Positions 26,628-34,104 of a DNA stretch of 43,767 nt are shown here, piece by piece; the stretch's first letter is position 1; every line of letters begins with the position of its first letter. The position numbers and the translations under genes are program-made. Origin of the DNA: a virus. The stretch covers positions 1 through 43,767 of the IMG/VR virus record IMGVR_UViG_3300020165_000039; one strand, given 5' to 3'. The notes beneath the pieces were generated by a model. It saw only the letters and a program-made list of their open reading frames with translations, ran no database searches and had not been told where the DNA came from.

Positions 26628-29153
26628 TTATGTTAGAGTTGTGCCAGATGGTATGTAGATATTTATACCTGAAGATTGGAAATTTATAGCGTCACCTGTT
26701 AATTCTAAAGTGGTTGTTACACCTGTAGTTAGATCAACATCACCAAATCCTCCGCTTATATCATAAGTTGTCAGAATATTGTATGTTTCGCCAGTTGCCT
26801 GTATAGTTGCCAAATTATCAACATTTCCGAACCTTTCGAAGCTTGTTTGTAAATTTGAATCTAATTTCGGTAAATAAGTATTAGAATCGCCCTCAAAATT
26901 TACATACTCTGGTATATATTCATAATAAGTTGAGCCAGAAACTAAATTACCAAATTCGAAATCCAAAAATAAACCACTCTTGGTTGTACTTTTTAAGTAA
27001 GCCCCACCGTTTAATTGCTTTATTATAACGTTTTCTTGAGCCGACGAATCAATGTTTACCCACCCACTTTCAAGACCTATAGGATTAACCCCTTGTTCCT
27101 CTGTTGGGTAATAATATCTGTTTTTGTTAGCGGCAAAATAAGTATTTATTCTAAAAAACTGATACCCTTCCAACTCAGATAAGAGATAACTGCGCGTTAT
27201 GGTTTCTGAAGATCCAACCACAGAAGCTTCAAAAAGTTCCCAATCATCACCCAGTGATCTAACCGCCTCTATATCAAAAATTAAATTTTCGGTATCATCT
27301 ATCGCAAGATTAAGTCTATAACCGCCGCCAGGATTCGTTATAGAGGAAGACATGCTAGCTTGAAAATTTGTTCTTACATCTGTACTTCTTAAAACCCAAT
27401 TCAAGTTTTCGTCATCATTTAAATATCTTTGCGCTCTTAAAGATTTTATATTACTGAAAGAAAAAGGAGGATTAGTTAATCCACCTGTATTTTGAATCCA
27501 ATCTGTCGTTTGTAGTCTTAATGTCGCTGATTGGTTGATTCCCTCGTTTAACAAAGTAAATTCATATTTTTCAGGTATATCTGTAACTGTGTCATAAAAT
27601 AATTCAATAGCTAAGTTTTCATCGGGTTCGTTTGCAACTTTATAAATTTTTCTAACATTGTCGAACGGGGTGGTTATATTGTCAAATTCTATTCCATAAA
27701 CAATACCATAATCTAGACCTGAAAGGGTGAGCTCGTAGTGACCCAAGCTAAATGTTAAATCTTCGTCATATTCTAAAGTCTCTGTTATACTTTGGACTGT
27801 TGGGTTAGATCCTCCAGTGGTAGCATACACAAATTCAAATCTACCATCTTCTGATAGATAAGCCATTCTTTCATTGTTTGCTGTTTCGTAGTGGTATTTT
27901 TGATTTAGTTGGGTTTCAGAAAAATGATCAGCAATCAAAGATCTTTGTGAAGTATATGATTTGTATGTTATTGTCGAATATGCATCGAAAGAAGTAGAAT
28001 AAAAACTAACAACTTCATCAAAAGGGTTAGATTCCGACAACGTAGAAACGACAATATCGTTTTCCAAGTATGAAGATTTAAAATTGTTGTAATCTATGCT
28101 TGATTTTTCAAAAGCAATGTCTACGGCGGCTATTTTTAAATAATTATTGGAAGCGTTTGTGCGATCCGCCCCTGAAGTTTTACCAATATCCATCATTATT
28201 CTATTAATAAATGTGGTTTGAGTAAAAATATTACCATTCTTCATTAGGGTGTTTGAGGCGTCTCCTTTTATTTCTTTAGCTACGTGATAATTAACATCAG
28301 AGTTTGATATCCTAACCTCGTCAGTTCCTATATCTGGTCCCGATTTTTTAATGCAATCTACTAAAAAATTATAACGTGTATCTATTAAATAGTTTGTATT
28401 ATATATAGCCTGAACTTGATCGGGAAACTCATCAATGATCACAGCTGGCCCTACCTGGTTGTCGTTAAACTCACCAATTCTAATTAACGACCCAAGATCA
28501 AAAGGACCGAAACGGTCAAAAAGACCGTTGGAGCTACTATCAGATAACGACCTATTAAAAACACTGTTTATATCGTTTATCGCGGCGGCAGATGCTTCGC
28601 TAAGACTAAGACCATCGATAGCAAAGGGATTGTCGTCTTTACGGTAAAGAGTGGTTAAGTGAGCGTGTAACGAAGACAGGTTTGAAAAAATAAGAGATAT
28701 AGGCTGTATCAAAGAATCAAATTCAAAGTGTTTGGGGTCTATGAATCTTTGAAGCGAATTAAGTGCCGTATCCTGATTTCTTATTGTTATGTAAGTGAGA
28801 TTAAGATTATCTATATTTTCACTAACTAGGTTTCTTGTTCTTTCTGAAATACTATAAGGCGGTTCAGGATCTATAAGAGTATTGCCTACCTCGTCTCTTA
28901 TTTCGGCTCGTTCAAAATTGGATTCGTCGTAAAATTGAATATAAACACTACCTGTCTCATAAGCGGAAGTCATATGAAAATTTGATACACTTACGATCGC
29001 CGCAACAGAAGACCCAGAAATGGTATCTGACTCCGCTAACTTATTAGACCCCGAAGTAGACATCGTTGTGTCACTTGTGTCTACTATAAAAAGATCGTCC
29101 CCAGAAATTATGTCATCCAGCGTTACTTCTTCTGTATCGTATATATTTGGCAT
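26628..29153 (-). CDS. Large tail fibre or tip protein, unknown
   Basis: 841 residues, Ser/Asn/Thr/Tyr-rich and predominantly beta, with many short repeats of aromatic-polar strands typical of phage fibres. The N-terminal 45 residues (YDTEEVTLDDIISGDDLFIV) resemble the virion-attachment ends of fibre proteins. The neighbouring 437-residue protein also begins with a short attachment-like segment. It is the second gene of the 30475-22367 operon. Confidence 0.55.
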   Translation of the reverse strand: MPNIYDTEEVTLDDIISGDDLFIVDTSDTTMSTSGSNKLAESDTISGSSVAAIVSVSNFHMTSAYETGSVYIQFYDESNFERAEIRDEVGNTLIDPEPPYSISERTRNLVSENIDNLNLTYITIRNQDTALNSLQRFIDPKHFEFDSLIQPISLIFSNLSSLHAHLTTLYRKDDNPFAIDGLSLSEASAAAINDINSVFNRSLSDSSSNGLFDRFGPFDLGSLIRIGEFNDNQVGPAVIIDEFPDQVQAIYNTNYLIDTRYNFLVDCIKKSGPDIGTDEVRISNSDVNYHVAKEIKGDASNTLMKNGNIFTQTTFINRIMMDIGKTSGADRTNASNNYLKIAAVDIAFEKSSIDYNNFKSSYLENDIVVSTLSESNPFDEVVSFYSTSFDAYSTITYKSYTSQRSLIADHFSETQLNQKYHYETANNERMAYLSEDGRFEFVYATTGGSNPTVQSITETLEYDEDLTFSLGHYELTLSGLDYGIVYGIEFDNITTPFDNVRKIYKVANEPDENLAIELFYDTVTDIPEKYEFTLLNEGINQSATLRLQTTDWIQNTGGLTNPPFSFSNIKSLRAQRYLNDDENLNWVLRSTDVRTNFQASMSSSITNPGGGYRLNLAIDDTENLIFDIEAVRSLGDDWELFEASVVGSSETITRSYLLSELEGYQFFRINTYFAANKNRYYYPTEEQGVNPIGLESGWVNIDSSAQENVIIKQLNGGAYLKSTTKSGLFLDFEFGNLVSGSTYYEYIPEYVNFEGDSNTYLPKLDSNLQTSFERFGNVDNLATIQATGETYNILTTYDISGGFGDVDLTTGVTTTLELTGDAINFQSSGINIYIPSGTTLT

Positions 29154-29161
29154 CTAATTTT

Positions 29162-30475
29162 CTAAAAAAGTTTTAATAAATTATCCTTTAATTGCGCATT
29201 GGTCATTGTATTTTTTTCAATACTATTTGAAGGATTGACGCGCCCAGATACCGTGTAGAACTTAATTAAATCAATATCTGACTGGTCTAAATGTCCGTTT
29301 TCATTAATATCGAAAGCATTTAAATTAATACCGCTTTCGATATAGTCTGATATTTCTTGGTAACCTGTTCTAGCATTTAAACCTGGCGAAAGATTGAGAC
29401 CCTGAATTAAATCATCTCCCGTGATACCAGAAAAATATCTCTCTAATAGAACTACGTCCTTTTCATAAGTAACGCTTCCGTTGCCGTCTATATCGAGGCT
29501 AAAAAGTGGTGCAGTAGGCTTGAATTCAGAAAGATCTCCGTCCCCATTAACCGCTACACCTGTTCTTGTAATCGGTGTTGCTGCAACTATGTTTGTTGAA
29601 AAATTTTGATCAAAAGAACAAGTACCCCTGCTTCCGCTTATTTTTTCGGTTACCTTGTTAACTGTAAAACTATTCAAAGAATATTCAAATATGACTGGAA
29701 TGTTTTGGCGATTACCATTAACAAAGCTAACAGGGCTATGTGTCCCAAAATTATCTGAATAACCCAACTCAACAGTTTCTGGTGTAAATGTCACCCCCAA
29801 ATCACCAGTATAGGATGAATAAAGATTTTGGCTACCCAAGTAGGTTATGCTAGCGTATTCTTTTAAGTTGATAGGTAAATTAGGATCAGCCTTAAATAAG
29901 TTGTCTATTTTCCCTAAACGATTATTCAGAATTACTGGACTCTCTTTTGTTTTTGTGTGGCGCAAATTTACAGATTTTGAAGCAGATAGGCCATTTTCAT
30001 CCAACAAATCAATATTTCCAAATTTTGGGTAAGACTCTTGCCCAGAAATCAGGTATAAGGTATTAGCCCCGTTAATCCCGTTTCTTATGCCCCAATGTCC
30101 ATCTGTATCAACTCTACTAATCATAAAGCTGTTTGAGTTTTGCCAGTATAGGTTATTGTCTTTTATTCCATAAAATTCATATTGCCCAGAAACTTCGGGT
30201 GCGTCTGATCCGCTTATAGTTATGGTCGCAGGTGTGTAATACAAAAAATCATTATCTGCATTGCCTTGAGACAGTTGTATGGATGAAGAGTTAAACCCCG
30301 AGATATCACTTCTACCAAATCGGTATTTATCAAGAACATTTGTGCTATCAACTTTAACTAGATTCTTGATTGATATCTTTTTTGCGGTCCTGGAGTCTTT
30401 ATTGATTAACAATGCGAAATCGTTAGGGTCTGAAGCAAAAGACTCGTTTAATTCTGATAATTTTTTCGTGGCCAT
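29162..30475 (-). CDS. Tail protein with dockerin-like calcium-binding repeats
   Basis: 437 residues. The N-terminus (KKLSELNESFASDPNDFALL) resembles the attachment segment of tail fibres. Near the C-terminus are two loops with the spacing of dockerin type I/EF-hand calcium loops: DIDGNGSVTYEKD (328-340) and DINENGHLDQSD (389-400), each followed by a helix. A third related segment, VNGDGDLSEF, lies at 309-318. Dockerins bind cohesins in cellulosomes; in a phage this could be a calcium-stabilised fold or carbohydrate-surface recognition. First gene of the fibre operon, with AGTGTAA 10 nt before the ATG. Confidence 0.6.
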   Translation of the reverse strand: MATKKLSELNESFASDPNDFALLINKDSRTAKKISIKNLVKVDSTNVLDKYRFGRSDISGFNSSSIQLSQGNADNDFLYYTPATITISGSDAPEVSGQYEFYGIKDNNLYWQNSNSFMISRVDTDGHWGIRNGINGANTLYLISGQESYPKFGNIDLLDENGLSASKSVNLRHTKTKESPVILNNRLGKIDNLFKADPNLPINLKEYASITYLGSQNLYSSYTGDLGVTFTPETVELGYSDNFGTHSPVSFVNGNRQNIPVIFEYSLNSFTVNKVTEKISGSRGTCSFDQNFSTNIVAATPITRTGVAVNGDGDLSEFKPTAPLFSLDIDGNGSVTYEKDVVLLERYFSGITGDDLIQGLNLSPGLNARTGYQEISDYIESGINLNAFDINENGHLDQSDIDLIKFYTVSGRVNPSNSIEKNTMTNAQLKDNLLKLF

Positions 30476-30485
30476 TATAACTGTT

Positions 30486-30492
30486 TTACACT
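30486..30492 (-). promoter_or_regulatory. Putative late promoter motif AGTGTAA before the fibre operon
   Basis: AGTGTAA on the minus strand, ending 10 nt before the ATG at 30475. It heads a chain of five tightly spaced genes down to 22367. Confidence 0.5.
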
Positions 30493-30600
30493 GAAATTAT
30501 AGTATTAAACCCGTTTGGTGGTAATAATATTTATTTCTTTCGAAAATTATTTTTATTTGCAACATAAAGGGAATTTTCCTATTGTAAAATACATTTACCC

Positions 30601-30628
30601 TTGACAACGGCGCACCTAGATGTAGTAT
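30601..30628 (+). promoter_or_regulatory. Early-type promoter, short leader
   Basis: TTGACA (30601-30606), 16-nt spacer, TAGTAT (30623-30628), then 7 nt to the ATG at 30636. A TATACA further on would give a 19-nt spacer. It diverges from the late fibre operon. Confidence 0.7.
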
Positions 30629-30635
30629 ACAGATC

Positions 30636-30869
30636 ATGATAATCGAAGAAATACGACACCTACTTGATGACGAAGCCATTGTACTTGATGGCCTAGACGA
30701 AGCAATTATGGGATATAGCCAAGATGGTTTGCTGATTTACGGCTACGACTTAATGCTCGATCTTTTTATGAAACAAAACGAATGGACACAGCTTGAAGCT
30801 GAAGAATGGATTGACTTCAATGTTTTGGGGCTTCTGAATAATGGTTTAGGTTTTGTTGTTTGTTTTTAA
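30636..30869 (+). CDS. Small conserved phage protein, unknown
   Basis: 77 residues, acidic, helical (EEIRHLLDDEAIVLDGLDEA then WTQLEAEEWIDFNVLG). Proteins of this pattern occur as unnamed small proteins in many large phages, as far as I recall; function unknown. First plus-strand gene right of the divergent point between virion and right-arm genes. Its ATG is 7 nt after the -10 box, so its mRNA would be almost leaderless. Confidence 0.7.
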   Translation: MIIEEIRHLLDDEAIVLDGLDEAIMGYSQDGLLIYGYDLMLDLFMKQNEWTQLEAEEWIDFNVLGLLNNGLGFVVCF

Positions 30870-30879
30870 ATTTTTTTTT

Positions 30880-30965
30880 TGCGAAGTAGCTCAGCGGTAG
30901 AGCAGGTGACCAGCAGCCTCGAGAAGGTCACTTGGTCGTAGGTTCGATCCCTACCTTCGCAGCCA
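30880..30965 (+). tRNA. Asn-like tRNA locus with an abnormal 14-nt anticodon loop
   Basis: Acceptor TGCGAAG pairs with CTTCGCA, followed by G and encoded CCA. D-arm (GCTCAGCGGTAGAGC) and T-arm (GTAGGTTCGATCCCTAC) are normal. T1, G73 and the TTGG extra-loop context recall bacterial tRNA-Asn. The anticodon arm is wrong: GGTGACC pairs with GGTCACT to give 7 bp, closing a 14-nt loop (AGCAGCCTCGAGAA) instead of 5 bp and 7 nt. No GTT anticodon is present. It is 11 nt longer than a standard tRNA. It may be a degenerate or decoy tRNA, or carry a sequence error. Confidence 0.6.
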
Positions 30966-30971
30966 TTTTAA

Positions 30972-31047
30972 GCATCCTTAGCTCAATCGGTAGAGCAGTT
31001 GACTTTTAATCAATTGGTTCTGAGTTCAAGTCTCAGAGGGTGTACCA
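30972..31047 (+). tRNA. tRNA-Lys (TTT)
   Basis: Full cloverleaf: acceptor GCATCCT / AGGGTGT (two wobble pairs), D-arm GCTCAATCGGTAGAGC, anticodon loop CTTTTAA with TTT, T-arm CTGAGTTCAAGTCTCAG, encoded CCA. Confidence 0.93.
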
Positions 31048-31048
31048 T

Positions 31049-31324
31049 TTAAGAGTAACTTTTAATAATAGCTACTACAACGCGATTAGAGATTATATTT
31101 TTTTTATATTTTTCGCACTTTCCGCTTGGGGTTATAACAAGCATACCATCAGTTGGCGTAAGGTTCTTGTATAGAATGTGGTCACCCTTATTTGCGTATA
31201 TTGTTTTTTCGCTGGCGACTTCATGCTGCATGTTTCCGTTCTCACATAGTATTTTGACGGCGTCTGTTTCTGGGGAAGCGAAAAGAGAGAAAGGGATCAG
31301 TAAAAAGAGTAGTAACTTGTTCAT
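31049..31324 (-). CDS. Small secreted protein with signal peptide
   Basis: 91 residues from the ATG at 31324; an upstream in-frame ATG at 31345 would add seven. It opens with a typical signal peptide (MNKLLLFLLIPFSLFASPET; cleavage probably after Ala-Ser near residue 17). The mature part is about 70 residues with two Cys that could form a disulfide. A TATTAT box ends 5 nt before the chosen ATG, favouring that start. It is the only minus-strand gene in the right arm and overlaps none. Function unknown; a periplasmic or envelope role is likely. Confidence 0.6.
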   Translation of the reverse strand: MNKLLLFLLIPFSLFASPETDAVKILCENGNMQHEVASEKTIYANKGDHILYKNLTPTDGMLVITPSGKCEKYKKNIISNRVVVAIIKSYS

Positions 31325-31400
31325 ACTACATAATAGAAAATTCAACTCAAAAAAACATCGAGTAAATCACGTATTTTTTCATCTTTATTTTCGTATTTCG

Positions 31401-31428
31401 TTGACAAAGCCCCAAAATGCCGTATATT
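31401..31428 (+). promoter_or_regulatory. Early-type promoter, short leader
   Basis: TTGACA (31401-31406), 16-nt spacer, TATATT (31423-31428), 8 nt to the ATG at 31437. Confidence 0.8.
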
Positions 31429-31436
31429 AACCCACA

Positions 31437-32039
31437 ATGTTGAAAGAACAAATACTAGAACTAAAATCAAAAGGTTTGAACCAAAAAGACATAGCGGAAA
31501 AACTTGACTGCTCGCCCTCCACAGTTTGTTGGCACTTAAACCCCGAAAAACAGCTAAAAAAATCTCGAGAAAGGAAGAAAAAGATTGCGCCGCACATTGT
31601 TAAGCTACAACGCAACATCTCTCGCTTTAATACAAACGAAACAAAAGAAAAACAAAAAAGAGAAACTAAAACGTTGACATTATCAGAGGCTTATGCCAAT
31701 GTTCGTTCAAGGCTAAAAGATTATGCCAAAAAACATAAATCAGATACAGAAAGGGCTAAAGTGGTAAACATAAAAATAGTAGCGGAAAAATATAACATCA
31801 CAGAACATAATACTAAGATTATTTGCAGATACACGGGCAAACTGCTCGACTGGACTAGACCAGAAGAATTTCAAATTGATCATATTATTCCCCGCTCCAG
31901 GGGTGGAGACAATACAATCGAAAATTTACAAATCATTTCTAAAAAAGCAAATCAAGCAAAAGGCGACATGACTCATGATGAATTCATGGTATTTATGAAG
32001 CAATGCTTAAATTATTGCTCCGATAGCTCAGCTGGATAG
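31437..32039 (+). CDS. HNH endonuclease with N-terminal helix-turn-helix
   Basis: 200 residues. Residues 8-35 form an HTH (SKGLNQKDIAEKLDCSPSTV), with a Lys-rich linker after it. The HNH domain is at about 128-185: CRYTGKLLDW, then FQIDHIIPRSRGGDNTIENL and a C-terminal MTHDEF. Asp148-His149 and Asn163 are the expected catalytic and metal residues. The layout is typical of homing-type nucleases inserted near tRNA genes. The last 8 codons run into the downstream tRNA-Arg gene, with the stop in the D-arm, suggesting insertion next to the tRNA. Confidence 0.88.
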   Translation: MLKEQILELKSKGLNQKDIAEKLDCSPSTVCWHLNPEKQLKKSRERKKKIAPHIVKLQRNISRFNTNETKEKQKRETKTLTLSEAYANVRSRLKDYAKKHKSDTERAKVVNIKIVAEKYNITEHNTKIICRYTGKLLDWTRPEEFQIDHIIPRSRGGDNTIENLQIISKKANQAKGDMTHDEFMVFMKQCLNYCSDSSAG

Positions 32040-32093
32040 AGCATCGGTTTTCTAAACCGAGGGCCGCAGGTTCGAGTCCTGCTCGGAGTACCA
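32017..32093 (+). tRNA. tRNA-Arg (TCT)
   Basis: Acceptor GCTCCGA / TCGGAGT (one wobble pair), D-arm GCTCAGCTGGATAGAGC, anticodon loop TTTCTAA with TCT, T-arm GCAGGTTCGAGTCCTGC, encoded CCA. Its 5' 23 nt overlap the 3' end of the HNH gene. Confidence 0.95.
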
Positions 32094-32110
32094 CTTTAAA
32101 CTTTACAACA

Positions 32111-32185
32111 GGACCCTTAGCTCAGAGGAAGAGCAAACCACTCATAATGGTTAGGTCGAGATATCGTAATTCTCAGGGTCCACCA
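32111..32185 (+). tRNA. tRNA with CAT anticodon (Met or Ile2)
   Basis: Acceptor GGACCCT / AGGGTCC, D-arm GCTCAGAGGAAGAGC, anticodon loop CTCATAA with CAT, encoded CCA. The T-arm is weak (GAGAT with TTCTC, one mismatch, loop ATCGTAA). It is not an initiator by its acceptor, which starts with a full pair. Whether C34 is converted to lysidine (Ile, AUA codons) cannot be read from the sequence. Confidence 0.85.
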
Positions 32186-32210
32186 ATTTAAAAAATAGAC
32201 TGAAATATTA

Positions 32211-32606
32211 ATGAAAAAAGAGATTTTAAAAAAACAAACAAAAAAAGCAAACTCTAGACGTAGGCCACAAGCATACGTGTACGTTATGAGTGGAGACAAT
32301 AGCGCTCCTTGTAAAATCGGTCATAGTATTAACCTCAAACTAAGAACAAAATCAATGCAAACTTATCAACCCACAAAGGTTCGAGTGCATTATAAAAAAA
32401 AATGTTCCAGTGTCTGGAGAGCAAAAAGGTTAGAATTTCTTGTTCATCGACACTTACAAGATCATAGGCTTATGGGCGAATGGTTTAATCTTTCGCCATA
32501 TAAATGTAGAAAAGCTATTGACGAAATGGTATCGAAATACAAATCTTTCACGTTGAAAGAAATGGACACCGTTCTTAATCTAAAAAAGAAAAAACAAAAA
32601 ATATGA
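32211..32606 (+). CDS. GIY-YIG family nuclease (T5orf172/Mug113-like)
   Basis: 131 residues. After a basic tail, YVYVMSGDNSAPCKIGHSIN (from residue 22) is the GIY-YIG-type start of the T5orf172/Mug113 group, with VYVM and KIGHS in place of classic GIY and YIG. Arg-Leu-Glu75 gives the expected catalytic Glu, and GEWF (89-92) is the conserved close of the domain. Such proteins are selfish or DNA-processing nucleases in phages. It follows the tRNA cluster and overlaps the next start. Confidence 0.8.
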   Translation: MKKEILKKQTKKANSRRRPQAYVYVMSGDNSAPCKIGHSINLKLRTKSMQTYQPTKVRVHYKKKCSSVWRAKRLEFLVHRHLQDHRLMGEWFNLSPYKCRKAIDEMVSKYKSFTLKEMDTVLNLKKKKQKI

Positions 32607-32815
32607 AACTAGCAACAGCAACATGGTGCGCTCCATGTAAAACATTAAAAGCCAGAATCGAAAGTTCTGGGGTAAAGGTCGAATTTAAAGATATGGATGT
32701 TGATCCCAATTTTTTTGCTCAAAATCACATTCGCACAGTACCCACGCTGGTGACGGATGATGGCGAACTTATTTTTGGGGCAAGCGCTATCGCGGAAAGG
32801 TTGGGCTTAGATTGA
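32603..32815 (+). CDS. Small thioredoxin/glutaredoxin-like protein
   Basis: 70 residues. WCAPC (Cys9, Cys12) is the thioredoxin active site and TVPTLV (Pro47) the cis-Pro loop. FKDMDVDP gives the expected strand between. It is short like phage glutaredoxins. Probable role: thiol reduction, for instance to feed ribonucleotide reductase, though no such gene is in the window. The start overlaps the GIY-YIG stop (ATGA at 32603-32606) and the stop overlaps the next gene. Confidence 0.9.
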   Translation: MKLATATWCAPCKTLKARIESSGVKVEFKDMDVDPNFFAQNHIRTVPTLVTDDGELIFGASAIAERLGLD

Positions 32816-33255
32816 CCGTGAGATATAAAATGGGAGATCCACACCCCGATAAATCTTTAGTTTTTTATAAATACAGAGGAACAAAAGAAAGATGGGTGTC
32901 TTATAAATGGCTTAAAGAACAAAGACTAAGAGCCTCCAAATCAAATAAAAAGCATTACAAAAAACAAAAAAGCTATTACATCGAAAAGGCTCAAACAAGA
33001 AAACTCAAAACAAAAAAAATAAACCTTTCTGATTTTAATAAAGAAAAAATAAAAAAAATATATGCCAGCGCCCAAGATGACCATGTAGATCATATATTCC
33101 CTTTAGTGCATCCTCACTTTTGTGGTTTACATGTTCCTTGGAATCTGCAAGTTCTCACGCCTTTTGAGAATCTCTCCAAAGGTAATAAAGTCGAAGCTTG
33201 TTATTTTAATATACTAGGAGACGGTACATTAAGGTTTGAGAAAAAGAGGGTTTGA
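32812..33255 (+). CDS. HNH endonuclease
   Basis: Up to 147 residues. The frame opens with TTG at 32812, with GTG at 32818 and ATG at 32830 as alternatives; the ATG is the most conservative start. The basic N-terminal half precedes the domain DDHVDHIFPLVHPHFCGLHV then PWNLQVLTPFENLSKGNK. This holds the Asp-His metal pair, a second His and the Asn-x8-Asn/Lys close of HNH nucleases seen in many phages. It ends a run of three overlapping genes (GIY-YIG, thioredoxin-like, HNH). Confidence 0.85.
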   Translation: MTVRYKMGDPHPDKSLVFYKYRGTKERWVSYKWLKEQRLRASKSNKKHYKKQKSYYIEKAQTRKLKTKKINLSDFNKEKIKKIYASAQDDHVDHIFPLVHPHFCGLHVPWNLQVLTPFENLSKGNKVEACYFNILGDGTLRFEKKRV

Positions 33256-33508
33256 TTTTTTTTGGGTTTTTATATGTGTGATATGTAGTAGATGCTTCGA
33301 TTCTGCTAAAAAGGGGGGAGGGGTACTTGCGCGGACGCTCCGCCGTTGTTTCCAATCGTGAAAATGTGTTGGGAGATTGAAAAAACTCTCCCCCCCGATT
33401 GTTCTGTGTTCTCTTGGGTCGCGTTTTTTGACAATGGGTGGGGGTCTGGCTGGCGGTAGGCACAAGGGGTATCCCAGAAAAATATTTTATTTTTTTTTCG
33501 ATTAGGGG
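33256..33508. other. Non-coding stretch before the small-gene arm
   Basis: No gene found in 253 bp. It has G/C-run patches (GGGGGGAGGGG at 33315; a C run near 33390) and one hairpin GGGAGA / TCTCCC (33371-33392) without a T run, so not a clear terminator. TTGACA at 33428-33433 has no fitting -10. Confidence 0.5.
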
Positions 33509-33536
33509 TTGACTTTGGGGATCATGCCTATATACT
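33509..33536 (+). promoter_or_regulatory. Early-type promoter, short leader
   Basis: TTGACT, 16-nt spacer, TATACT, then 10 nt (GTAAGGCATA) to the ATG at 33547. Confidence 0.85.
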
Positions 33537-33546
33537 GTAAGGCATA

Positions 33547-33723
33547 ATGAAGAACACAGAAAAACTAATCGCCGAAGCAATCGACCACCTAACTCAGTGC
33601 AACTACACGCACAACCGCCTACTAGGTGAAACACCTAGCCGCCTCGCCTTAATCTTTGGCGAAAAAAAAGTTGAGATAATGGAAAAAAACTTTGCCAAAA
33701 GCTTGACAATCGCACAAAAATAA
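33547..33723 (+). CDS. Small protein, paralog of the gene at 36482
   Basis: 58 residues. It begins MKNTEKLIAEAIDHLTQCNY and aligns along its length with the 60-residue protein at 36482-36664 (shared MKNT-KLIAEAIDHLT, then NR-L, K-V--MEK-F-KSLT--QK). Helical, charged, no known motif. Its ATG follows the -10 box by 10 nt. The codons for Ser-Leu-Thr near its end also form the TTGACA of the next promoter, so gene end and promoter overlap. Confidence 0.75.
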   Translation: MKNTEKLIAEAIDHLTQCNYTHNRLLGETPSRLALIFGEKKVEIMEKNFAKSLTIAQK

Positions 33724-33730
33724 CCATACT
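33703..33730 (+). promoter_or_regulatory. Early-type promoter inside the 3' end of a gene
   Basis: TTGACA (33703-33708) within the last codons of the upstream gene, 16-nt spacer, CATACT, 7 nt to the ATG at 33738. Confidence 0.8.
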
Positions 33731-33737
33731 GTATAAC

Positions 33738-33893
33738 ATGATAACAAATAAAACACCTACCTCCGCTACACTCGACAACGCTCAATGGGTTGAGATCTTA
33801 CAGATCGATTCACTCAACGGCTTCGCAATCGTCCGCGATGACGATGGTGGCGAGATCGAAGTATCTCTTAACCGCCTCGACAACGTCGAGTAG
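33738..33893 (+). CDS. Small acidic protein, unknown
   Basis: 51 residues; the C-terminal part AIVRDDDGGEIEVSLNRLDN looks like a small beta domain. No family recognised. The ATG is 7 nt after CATACT. Followed by a short (TCTAACC)4 tandem run. Confidence 0.65.
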   Translation: MITNKTPTSATLDNAQWVEILQIDSLNGFAIVRDDDGGEIEVSLNRLDNVE

Positions 33894-33924
33894 TCTAACC
33901 TCTAACCTCTAACCTCTAACCCTT
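33894..33924. repeat. Tandem TCTAACC heptamer run
   Basis: About four copies of a TCTAACC-type heptamer between two small genes. A similar degenerate run occurs at 38155-38180. Confidence 0.8.
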
Positions 33925-33931
33925 ACACACT

Positions 33932-34087
33932 ATGGAAATCACAAAAGAAATTAAAGTCTCATCAATCCTAACCGACGAAGTCTTGCGTCAAAAAGATGAG
34001 CTAATTGCTCAAGGCTTTAAACACGCCAACAATATCCGCGTTCGCGGTCGCGATGGTTACACGATGCTTTTCTTAAAAAAAGTTTAA
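33932..34087 (+). CDS. Small protein, paralog of the gene at 35581
   Basis: 51 residues. It shares most of its sequence (SSILTDEVLRQKDEL-AQGF, KHANNIR, YTMLF-KKV) with the protein at 35581-35736. The pattern of a helix then an arginine-rich strand (NNIRVRGRDGYTMLF) suggests a compact alpha/beta fold. Function unknown. It is followed in both places by a paralogous second gene, so the pair was duplicated as a block. Confidence 0.78.
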   Translation: MEITKEIKVSSILTDEVLRQKDELIAQGFKHANNIRVRGRDGYTMLFLKKV

Positions 34088-34104
34088 AAAACTTTGCGAT
34101 TAGC

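Noticed and set aside
30880-30965. Group I intron or standard tRNA intron in the Asn-like tRNA
   Set aside because: The extra segment is only 11 nt, far too short for a self-splicing intron, and lacks any recognised intron feature.
33206-33634. Minus-strand frame over the non-coding gap
   Set aside because: It overlaps the HNH gene, an early promoter and a small gene, and has low-complexity composition.
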